A stretch of 5,747 nt of DNA from Burkholderiales bacterium (lineage in GTDB: Bacteria > Pseudomonadota > Gammaproteobacteria > Burkholderiales > Burkholderiaceae_F): positions 1-5,747 of the forward strand of contig JAHEDN010000200.1 of the NCBI GenBank assembly GCA_024641225.1, given 5' to 3'. How positions within the stretch are numbered: the first letter of the stretch is position 1; each line of letters begins with the position of its first letter. The translations under genes and the position numbers were made by a program. Below, one piece after another: positions 1 to 4,448 of this stretch. The notes under the pieces were generated by a model, which was not told where the DNA came from, made no database searches, and saw only the letters and a program-made list of their open reading frames with translations.

Positions 1-85
1 GGTCCTTCGGTCGCGCCGCGCGCTCGGGGCTGATGATCACCCAGTCGGCCGTGATCGGGTCCTGGCGCAGTTCGGTCATCGCCAT
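1..85 (-). CDS. galT: Galactose-1-phosphate uridylyltransferase, N-terminal fragment cut by window edge
   Basis: Only the first 28 codons are present; the rest lies left of the window. The translation begins MAMTELRQDPIT and continues ADWVIISPERAARP. This matches the characteristic N-terminus of GalT (ELRxDPITxxWVIIxPER). GalT swaps UMP between UDP-glucose and galactose-1-phosphate in the Leloir pathway, in the cytoplasm. The start is either the ATG at 85 or the one at 79. A GAAGG at 97-93 lies 7 bases before the ATG at 85 and favours it; a stronger AGGAGG at 109-104 is too far away for either. The catalytic HPH motif would lie outside the window. The gene is divergent from the 345-809 gene. 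The identity rests on a short but distinctive stretch. Confidence 0.75.
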   Translation of the reverse strand, partial: MAMTELRQDPITADWVIISPERAARPKD

Positions 86-344
86 TGCCGCGCCTTCGCG
101 CGGCCTCCTGTACCCGCTCCCTCCATGCATTGGAACACCACGGCAGCAGTGCTGGCCTGATCCGACGCAACCCCGGACGCATCGTCTCAGCCAAAAGGCC
201 ATCATCCTGCAAGCCCACGGCGGACCGCGCGCAGAACCTGCGTGCGGTCAACACCCAACGGGCGCAACGGCGCTAGGGTGCTTCCGTAATGGACCGCGGC
301 CGTGCGGGTGGGTTCCGCCCGCTGTCGCGCAAGGAGCGGGCACG
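86..344. other. Divergent intergenic spacer, no gene recognised
   Basis: This 259-base stretch separates the starts of galT (minus) and the host-attachment-family gene (plus). The + strand frame of the downstream gene stays open leftward to about 33. The translation there has no recognisable protein character, and a good ribosome binding site sits at 331-336, so I treat it as non-coding. It should hold promoters in both directions, but I could not find a convincing -35/-10 pair on either strand. A small perfect repeat (CAGCA-G-TGCTG, 144-154) is the only structure seen, and it could be chance. Confidence 0.5.
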
Positions 345-809
345 ATGACGGCAACTACATGGATCGTCGTTGCGGATTCGAGTGCGGCGCGCATTTTTGG
401 CGCCGATAAGTCGACTGGGCCGATCAAGGAGCTCGAAGCGATGACGCATCCGGAAGGGCGGATGCTGGCGCGCGAACTGACCAGCGACCTGCCAGGCAGG
501 GCGTTCGACAGTGCCGGGCAGGGCCGCCACACCATGGAAAGCGAAGTCGGGCCGAGGCAGCAGGCGGCGATCGATTTCGCCCACTTCCTCGCCAAACGGC
601 TCGAGAAGGCGCGGGTGCAGGGCGAGGCGGAACGGGTGGTGCTGGTATCGCCACCGGACTTTCTCGGGCTGATGCGCAAGTCGATGGCCGAGCAGACCCG
701 GCGGCTCGTGGTGCTCGAACTCGACCGCAACTTCGTCAGGCTTTCGCCGAAGGAGATCCGCGAGCGGCTGCCAGAGCGACTTTACGAAGTGCCGCTCGCC
801 AGGCCGTAA
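345..809 (+). CDS. Host attachment family protein (Host_attach / AtsE-like)
   Basis: This 154-residue soluble protein has the hallmarks of the Host_attach family, named for an Agrobacterium attachment gene. The N-terminal strand WIVVADSSAARIF is at residues 6-18. A middle block has HPEGR (35-39), DLPGR (48-52) and GRHTME (60-65). A second strand, VVLVSPPDFLGLMR, is at 98-111. The C-terminus has LSPKEIRERLP, where the family usually has a KDLTxxxxxxLRxxLP-like ending. The family is related in fold to release-factor-like (baeRF) proteins, but its biochemical role is not established, and the name should not be read as proof of host attachment. The ATG at 345 is chosen because AAGGAG at 331-336 lies 8 bases upstream and the family motif begins at residue 6. 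It stands alone and converges on the dioxygenase gene. There is no signal peptide or membrane segment. Confidence 0.85.
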   Translation: MTATTWIVVADSSAARIFGADKSTGPIKELEAMTHPEGRMLARELTSDLPGRAFDSAGQGRHTMESEVGPRQQAAIDFAHFLAKRLEKARVQGEAERVVLVSPPDFLGLMRKSMAEQTRRLVVLELDRNFVRLSPKEIRERLPERLYEVPLARP

Positions 810-833
810 TGCGGGGCTAACGACCGTCGGGCG

Positions 834-873
834 GGCGGCTTAAGCAGCGCGGTGAACCGCGCATACGGCCGCC
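834..873. terminator. Nested inverted repeats between convergent genes, possible bidirectional terminator
   Basis: Between the convergent stops at 809 and 877 lies a perfect 6-bp stem, GCGCGG (847-852) and CCGCGC (857-862), around a TGAA loop. An outer GGCGGC (834-839) pairs with GCCGCC (868-873). No T-run follows on either strand, so it is not a canonical intrinsic terminator. In such GC-rich DNA, part of this could be chance. The position between two convergent genes is what makes a transcription-ending role plausible. Confidence 0.35.
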
Positions 874-876
874 GCT

Positions 877-1779
877 TCAGTTCGCGGCGTGCGCGTCGCT
901 GCCGATGCGCTCGTAGTAACGCGCACGCAGCACCAGGCGGGTGTGCCCGGGCGAATCGGCAAAAGCTGCACGGTTGTGCAGGACGTTGTTGCAGACGATG
1001 CCCATGCCGGGCTCCTGCCTCAGGCACAGCACATGCGGATCGGCCTCCAGCACGCCCAGCAGGGCGTCGGTGGCCGCGCGCACGGCGTCGTCGTCCTTCC
1101 AAGCGATGCTGCGCGTGCGGGCCGTGTAGCGCATGTGCAGTCGCCCGTCGTCGTCGATCGAGAACACCGGGCCGGTCTGGTCGCCGCGCGCCACCTCGCC
1201 TTCCTCGGAGCGCGCCGGGATCGTCATCGCGTCGGCCAGCATCAGTGCGCGGATATGCGCCGGGTCCGCGTCGCGCAGTGCGATGTAGGCGAGTTCGTGG
1301 TCGAGCAGGCGGTTCTCGCCGCCGGATGCAGCGCGTTGCACGCAATGCAGGATCATGGCGCGGATCCTCCGCTGCGGCGGGTTGTAGTAGCCGTCGGTGT
1401 GCCAGCGGATGGCGCGGTTGGTGTAGGGGATGAAGCCGCTGCGCGGGCCGGCTTCGACCGCCGACAGCGGCGAGATGCCGTCATCATCGGCCATGACGTT
1501 GACGTCGAGCGTACGCAGTCCGAGTTGCTCGCCGATGCGGCGCGGGATCGCATTGTCGGCATCAGCGCGTGCCGACACATAGACCGCCATGTTGGCGCGC
1601 TCGCAGCGGTCGAGCAGCGCAGCGCGCTCGGCGACTGTGAGGTGCAACGGGTCGGCCACGTCCACCATCAGGTGTTCTGGCGAGCGCGGGCAATCGGCGA
1701 GCTTGCGCTCACGCCAGCGCCGGTAGGCGGCATCGTCGTCGAGGTCGAACGGGTTGTCGGCAGCCACGGCGGCCGGCAT
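877..1779 (-). CDS. TauD/TfdA-type Fe(II)/2-oxoglutarate-dependent dioxygenase
   Basis: This is a 300-residue protein, close to the family's usual length. The facial triad is visible: H127 and D129 in RWHTDGYYN (125-133), and H268 in NNVLHNRAAF (264-273). The following PGHTRLVLRARYYERI (277-292) supplies the arginine that would bind the 2-oxoglutarate carboxylate (R281 or R285). Enzymes of this family couple oxidative decarboxylation of 2-oxoglutarate to hydroxylation of a substrate. TauD itself hydroxylates taurine and releases sulfite. The substrate here cannot be read from sequence, and many relatives act on other compounds. It is the last gene of the operon. It starts 5 bases after the upstream stop, with GGAG (1791-1788) inside the end of that gene and 8 bases before the ATG, so translation is probably coupled. 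No signal peptide is seen, so it should be cytoplasmic. Its place in a sulfur operon suggests an organosulfur substrate or a modification role, but that is inference. Confidence 0.85.
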   Translation of the reverse strand: MPAAVAADNPFDLDDDAAYRRWRERKLADCPRSPEHLMVDVADPLHLTVAERAALLDRCERANMAVYVSARADADNAIPRRIGEQLGLRTLDVNVMADDDGISPLSAVEAGPRSGFIPYTNRAIRWHTDGYYNPPQRRIRAMILHCVQRAASGGENRLLDHELAYIALRDADPAHIRALMLADAMTIPARSEEGEVARGDQTGPVFSIDDDGRLHMRYTARTRSIAWKDDDAVRAATDALLGVLEADPHVLCLRQEPGMGIVCNNVLHNRAAFADSPGHTRLVLRARYYERIGSDAHAAN

Positions 1780-1784
1780 TGGCG

Positions 1785-2465
1785 TTACTCCGGCGGAATC
1801 GGATCGTCGACCGGCGCGTCGACGCCCGGCATCTCGGGAAACGGCCCGTCTTCCGCCTCGTCGTCCGGAGGCGCGAGGATCGATCCTGCGGTGCCGATCA
1901 AGTTGTCCATCGCCTTGCGCAACGTGCTGATCGCCTCCGGCGCTTCGAACGACATCAACTGGTCAGCCAGCCAGGCCCGGTCCTGCGGGGCGACGACCGC
2001 CGCAAGGGCGAGGCTGCAGACGCGCATGAAGTCGTAGTGCGAACCCTCGGTTTCTCCGAAGTCGAGTTGCGCGTAGTCGTCGGTGCGGCTGTTGTACAGG
2101 TCGATGAAGCGGCGGCGCACGTCGTCGTAGCTTTCGTCGAGCAGGCGCGACTGATTCTCGGCCACGAGTTCGGCGAGCCGCTTGACGATCGACACGGTAA
2201 AGGCGCGCCGCTCGGGAAGCGACAGGCGCGCCAGCGCAAAGCGGTCGGCGACCTGGACCAGGAACACCAGGTATTCGCGCAGCACCTCGAAGTACTGCGG
2301 GTTCGCCTCGATCTCGAACTGCGCGCTGCGCATCCCCTTGATCGTGTTCAGGCCGAGCCGCCACGCCGTGAACGCAACCACGCTGGCCAGCGTGGCCGGA
2401 TCGCGCCCCTTGCGCTTGTCGAAGAAGCGGCTCTTGGTCCGCCGCAGCGGGCTGTTCACCGTCAA
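1785..2465 (-). CDS. Unrecognised 226-residue helical protein with acidic proline-rich tail
   Basis: I do not recognise a family. The N-terminus (residues 8-21) is strongly basic (RRTKSRFFDKRKGR). Residues 25-190 look mostly alpha-helical, with repeated hydrophobic/charged patterns such as YFEVLREYLVFLVQVADRFALARL (in two adjoining stretches, 58-81). The last ~30 residues are acidic and proline-rich (DDEAEDGPFPEMPG, then DAPVDDPIPPE), probably disordered. There is one Cys (C150) and no obvious catalytic motif, signal peptide or transmembrane span. The start is unusual: TTG at 2465 overlaps the preceding stop as TTGA, with AAGG 7 bases upstream. A GTG at 2459 is the alternative and would shorten the protein by two residues. 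The overlap with the RspA-like gene suggests coupled translation and perhaps partnership. The basic head and acidic tail would suit an adaptor or nucleic-acid-associated protein, which is speculation. Confidence 0.7.
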   Translation of the reverse strand: MTVNSPLRRTKSRFFDKRKGRDPATLASVVAFTAWRLGLNTIKGMRSAQFEIEANPQYFEVLREYLVFLVQVADRFALARLSLPERRAFTVSIVKRLAELVAENQSRLLDESYDDVRRRFIDLYNSRTDDYAQLDFGETEGSHYDFMRVCSLALAAVVAPQDRAWLADQLMSFEAPEAISTLRKAMDNLIGTAGSILAPPDDEAEDGPFPEMPGVDAPVDDPIPPE

Positions 2466-2791
2466 TATCCGCCCTTGCCGAAGGGTTTCGGCAGGCCGGC
2501 GACCCGAACTGCCTGCTTCGCGGGGCCGCCCGGAAACAGGTCGTAAAGCGTCTTGCTGTCGTGGTGCGGCAGCAGCGCCGTCAGGTCCTTGAGCATGCTG
2601 CGGAAGTTGGGCGTCTGCCCGTGCTCGCGAAACTGCTCGCGCAGGTAGTTGATCACCGCGCGGTGGTCGTCGGTGAGCGTGATGCCCTCGGCCTGGGCGA
2701 TGACCGGACAGACGTCGTCGGAGTAGTTCGCCTCGAGCAGGTAGCCTTCCTCGTCCGCTTCGAGCGTTTCGCCGTTGACCTCGTAATTCAT
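2462..2791 (-). CDS. DsrC/TusE-family protein lacking both C-terminal redox cysteines (RspA-like)
   Basis: This 109-residue protein has the DsrC/TusE/RspA layout: an N-terminal strand region (NYEVNGETLEADEEGYLL), a helical core (ITLTDDHRAVINYLREQF, 37-54) and a C-terminal section, LYDLFPGGPAKQAVRVAGLPKP (in two parts, 81-102). In true DsrC that section ends in a flexible arm with two Cys (KxACKxAG...KPTGCV), which carry sulfur as a trisulfide or persulfide. Here the first Cys position is Val (KQAVRVAG) and the arm ends PFGKGGY with no Cys. The only Cys is C28 near the N-terminus. It therefore cannot act as the usual sulfur carrier. Cys-less members are called RspA (regulatory sulfur-related protein), and DsrC relatives have been reported to bind dsr promoter DNA, so a regulatory or scaffold role is plausible. 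The start ATG has GAGG (2801-2798) 6 bases upstream. The gene follows the TusA fusion by 19 bases. Confidence 0.85.
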   Translation of the reverse strand: MNYEVNGETLEADEEGYLLEANYSDDVCPVIAQAEGITLTDDHRAVINYLREQFREHGQTPNFRSMLKDLTALLPHHDSKTLYDLFPGGPAKQAVRVAGLPKPFGKGGY

Positions 2792-2810
2792 CGATTTCCT
2801 CTCCCGTTGA

Positions 2811-3305
2811 CTATGCAGAAAGCGCGCGAACCGCGCTCAGATAGAACTCGTACTCGCCCGGTGCCGGCTCGTAGCGGTCGAGCAGCCGCACCGAACCGTC
2901 GGCGGTCCACGCCTCGACGTCGGCGGGTGCGCCCTCGCAGTTGCTGATCAGCACCAGCACTTCGCCCGGCTCCATGCCGCGCAGCAGGCGGCGCGCCTCG
3001 ATGATCGGACCCGGGCAGCGGGCGCCGCGCAGGTCGAGCACGACACTCGCGCGGCTCGGCGCCTCGACGGGCTGGCGTCGGATCGTATAGGCGATGCGCC
3101 GTCCGTTCAGGCGCTCGGTGCCGAGGACCTCGTGGCCCGTCTGTCCGGCCCACGCCCGCAGGTCGTCCCCGGTTCCAGGGCAGTCCGAGATCAGGACCAT
3201 GTGTTGCCCATCGGGAAGATCGTCAAGCATCTTCTTGGCGCCGAGCAGCGGCAGCGGACAGGCGAGGCCCGTCATGTCCAGGCGGATGATCGAGGTCGTG
3301 GTCAT
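2811..3305 (-). CDS. Tandem TusA-family sulfur carrier (two fused TusA/SirA domains)
   Basis: This 164-residue protein is about twice the length of an ordinary TusA (about 75-80 residues). Domain 1 (about 6-76) has LDMTGLACPLPLLGAKKML, with the sulfur-carrying C16 in CPLP, followed by VLISDCPGTGDDLRAWAGQT, which aligns with the DDPxxxxDI region and has C42. Domain 2 (about 87-156) has LDLRGARCPGPIIEARRLL, with C97 in CPGP, and VLISNCEGAPADVEAW, with C123. TusA proteins accept persulfide sulfur from rhodanese or IscS and pass it on, to TusBCD/TusE for tRNA 2-thiouridine or to DsrEFH/DsrC in sulfur oxidation. Both CPxP cysteines are kept, so both halves could carry sulfur. Each half also has an extra Cys at the matching position (42 and 123), which could allow internal transfer or a disulfide. 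AAGGGG lies about 5-6 bases before the ATG at 3305. It is cytoplasmic, with no signal peptide. Confidence 0.88.
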   Translation of the reverse strand: MTTTSIIRLDMTGLACPLPLLGAKKMLDDLPDGQHMVLISDCPGTGDDLRAWAGQTGHEVLGTERLNGRRIAYTIRRQPVEAPSRASVVLDLRGARCPGPIIEARRLLRGMEPGEVLVLISNCEGAPADVEAWTADGSVRLLDRYEPAPGEYEFYLSAVRALSA

Positions 3306-3329
3306 CGTTTCCCCTTGCGGAATTTGGGG

Positions 3330-3926
3330 TCAAAGACCCACCGCGGCGACCGACTTGTGCGGCACGAACACACCGCAGCCGAGCTTGCGGTACTGCCCGA
3401 CGCCATGCGCCTGCGCCTTCAGCGACTGCGCCGCCGACAGTCCGTGCAGCATCAGGCTGAAGCCGGCCAGCCGCTGCTCGCCGATGAGCAGTTCGCCGCG
3501 CCGACCGACGATCGTCTCGCAGTCCAGGCCAAGCTCGTCGACTGCGCGGGCAATGTCGGCGACGAAATCAGCCTCGTCTTCGGCGCCGGTGACCACCAGC
3601 TTCGCGTGCAGCACCGGGTGTGGCAGCAGCTCGCGGCGGCTGACGCTACCGATGTGCAGCGGCGCCGGCAACGCGAGGGCGATGCCCTGCAGCCGCTCGC
3701 AGGCCTCGCTCCGCGACTCCGGCACGCGCAGCACGAGGCGCGTGCGCCCGCCGATCAGCAGCGCCCCCGCATTGGGCGTCAGGCCGCGCATCGGATGCAC
3801 GCCGGCAAGCGGCTCCTCGTCGAGCCAGGGAGCGGCGGTCCGCAGCGCCTCGTACAGCCCCTGGGGGTAATCGCGATCGACGCTTTCGCCGGCCACCGAG
3901 AACGCGAAATCGAGCCAGCGCGTCAT
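3330..3926 (-). CDS. Cas6/Cmx6-like RAMP protein (type I-MYXAN Cas6 relative), not beside a CRISPR array
   Basis: This 198-residue protein resembles the Cas6/Cmx6 family, endoribonucleases that cut CRISPR precursor RNA. Its N-terminus, WLDFAFSVAGESVDRDYPQG (4-23), matches the opening strand and D..YxLY segment. GVHPMRG (42-48) matches the family's G-[IV]-HP-[IM]-RG block, with H44 a candidate catalytic His. RTRLVLRVP (61-69) follows, and the C-terminal LSAAQSLKAQAHGVG (163-177) plus RKLGCGVFVP (180-189) matches the glycine-rich loop ending of the family. The identification is by recall of motifs, not by search. No CRISPR repeats and no other cas gene occur in the window, and the flanking genes are sulfur genes, so a role outside CRISPR is likely. 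The start at 3926 is favoured over one at 3986 because it forms an ATGA overlap with the upstream stop and the family motif begins right after it. The Shine-Dalgarno is weak, so translation is probably coupled. Confidence 0.72.
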   Translation of the reverse strand: MTRWLDFAFSVAGESVDRDYPQGLYEALRTAAPWLDEEPLAGVHPMRGLTPNAGALLIGGRTRLVLRVPESRSEACERLQGIALALPAPLHIGSVSRRELLPHPVLHAKLVVTGAEDEADFVADIARAVDELGLDCETIVGRRGELLIGEQRLAGFSLMLHGLSAAQSLKAQAHGVGQYRKLGCGVFVPHKSVAAVGL

Positions 3927-4162
3927 TTCGGTGCGCCAGTCGGTCCGGCCTGATCGCGGGCCCAGCGCGACATGTGCTCGGCCCATTCACCGGCCGTGCC
4001 AGCGTCGATGTCGAAGACCGTGAAGCGCCGGCCCTCGCGGACGCGGATGCGCAGCAGCGGCATCCCGCCTGCCCGGTATTCGATCTGCTGCAGTTCGATC
4101 TCCTGGCCGCCGATCGGCGCGCGCAGCCGGGCCAGCGAAGTGACCGTGAGCTTGTCTTCCAT
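3923..4162 (-). CDS. Small 79-residue protein, unrecognised, first gene of operon
   Basis: I do not recognise the family with certainty. It reads MEDKLTVTSLARLRAPIGG, then QEIELQQIEYRAGGMPLLRI, then RVREGRRFTVFDIDAGTAG (36-57 is strand-like), ending with a short helix (EWAEHMSRWARD, 59-70) and a disordered tail. This is a plausible beta-rich single domain of about 65 residues with a basic Arg-rich strand (RIRVREGRR, 38-46). It contains no Cys, so it cannot carry sulfur covalently. An upstream ATG at 4261 would add 33 residues of low-complexity Ala/Pro/Arg, but the promoter candidate lies inside that stretch, so I use the ATG at 4162. No clear Shine-Dalgarno is seen. Its stop overlaps the Cas6-like start (ATGA), which supports it as a real gene and a likely functional partner of that protein. 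Confidence 0.7.
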   Translation of the reverse strand: MEDKLTVTSLARLRAPIGGQEIELQQIEYRAGGMPLLRIRVREGRRFTVFDIDAGTAGEWAEHMSRWARDQAGPTGAPK

Positions 4163-4231
4163 GCGTGCTGCCGTCGTGGGTGGTCGGTGAGTGGCGGGCG
4201 GGCGCGCCGAGGCGGGCGCCGCAAGGCGACA

Positions 4232-4260
4232 TCTATAGAACGCGCAGCCGGTGCTGGCCA
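4232..4260 (-). promoter_or_regulatory. Candidate sigma-70 promoter for the six-gene operon
   Basis: Read on the minus strand, TGGCCA (4260-4255, 4 of 6 to TTGACA) is followed after 17 bases by TATAGA (4237-4232, 4 of 6 to TATAAT). This would start RNA near 4225 and leave a leader of about 60 bases before the ATG at 4162. It is one of the few AT-rich patches in the spacer. The match is moderate and untested. Confidence 0.4.
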
Positions 4261-4306
4261 TTACTCAGGTTGGCTGCGCACCCCTCCCTTTGGGGTTATG
4301 CAGGTA

Positions 4307-4334
4307 ATCATCGCGGGTGATGGCTGATGATGGC
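4307..4334. repeat. Short direct and inverted repeats in the dsrA upstream region, possible operator
   Basis: ATCATC (4307-4312) faces GATGAT (4326-4331) as an inverted repeat with a 13-base spacer. TGATGGC occurs twice (4318-4324 and 4328-4334), exactly 10 bases apart, about one helical turn. This could be a binding site for a regulator of dsrA or of the divergent operon. The words are short, so chance cannot be excluded. Confidence 0.3.
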
Positions 4335-4383
4335 GGCGGCCCGTAGGATCGCCGTCAGCAGTCACCCCGCCCGTTGCTGCATG

Positions 4384-4409
4384 GGCGAGTGCGTGCGCAG
4401 ACACTCGCC
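4384..4409 (+). promoter_or_regulatory. 8-bp inverted repeat in dsrA upstream region
   Basis: GGCGAGTG (4384-4391) and CACTCGCC (4402-4409) form a perfect 8-bp inverted repeat around a 10-base spacer. In RNA it would be a stable hairpin ending 39 bases before the dsrA ATG. As DNA it could be an operator for a dimeric regulator. It abuts the palindrome at 4409-4424. Confidence 0.45.
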
Positions 4410-4424
4410 GTCCGGATCCGGACG
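4409..4424. promoter_or_regulatory. Perfect 16-bp palindrome upstream of the dsrA ribosome binding site
   Basis: CGTCCGGATCCGGACG is a perfect palindrome of 16 bases centred between 4416 and 4417, ending 9 bases before the AGGAGG of dsrA (4434-4439). With no loop it is more natural as a DNA site for a dimeric regulator than as an RNA hairpin. Its place just before the ribosome binding site fits control of dsrA. No known regulator motif is recognised. Confidence 0.45.
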
Positions 4425-4448
4425 ACTATCACCAGGAGGCTGAACGAC

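Larger units (their letters stand above)
877..4162 (-). other. Six-gene operon: 79-aa protein, Cas6-like, TusA-TusA, RspA-like, 226-aa protein, TauD-like
   Basis: Six minus-strand genes run without a gap larger than 24 bases. Gene 1 and gene 2 overlap as ATGA (4 bases). Genes 2 and 3 are 24 bases apart, genes 3 and 4 are 19 apart, genes 4 and 5 overlap by 4 bases (TTGA), and genes 5 and 6 are 5 apart. This tight packing supports one transcript, probably started from the promoter candidate at 4232-4260 and ending near 834-873. It is divergent from dsrA, so the two units may share control. The combination of RNA-processing, sulfur-carrier and oxygenase families is unusual. Cotranscription is inferred from spacing. 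Confidence 0.75.
4163..4448. other. Divergent control region between the six-gene operon and dsrA
   Basis: This 286-base stretch contains no gene that I can support. It must hold control signals for both the operon and dsrA. A fair minus-strand promoter is listed separately at 4232-4260. No convincing sigma-70 promoter is seen for dsrA. TTGGCT (4270-4275) and TTATGC (4296-4301) are 20 bases apart, too far for a standard pair. The part from 4305 on is rich in repeats: ATCATC/GATGAT, TGATGGC twice 10 bases apart, and two large inverted repeats close to dsrA. Confidence 0.6.

Noticed and set aside
33..344. Leftward extension of the host-attachment-family frame
   Set aside because: The added residues have no family resemblance, and AAGGAG at 331-336 fits the ATG at 345.
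889..2037. Long + strand open frame across the dioxygenase and 226-residue genes
   Set aside because: It is antisense to a gene with clear HxD...H motifs, has no recognisable domain, and such shadow frames are expected in high-GC coding DNA.
3132..3953. Long + strand open frames over the TusA-fusion and Cas6-like genes
   Set aside because: They are antisense to the better supported minus-strand genes and show no domain or start signal.
3927..3986. Upstream start for the Cas6-like protein at 3986
   Set aside because: It would overlap the 79-residue gene by 64 bases and adds 20 residues without family character; the ATGA at 3926 is a better coupled start.
4281..4295. CCCC...GGGG stem as a terminator or hairpin
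   Set aside because: Only four G-C pairs, no T-run, and it lies in a divergent promoter region where a terminator is not expected.
4374..4448. Earlier in-frame start for dsrA
   Set aside because: The strong AGGAGG at 4434-4439 and the typical DsrA N-terminus point to 4449; the upstream stretch contains palindromes and looks like control DNA.
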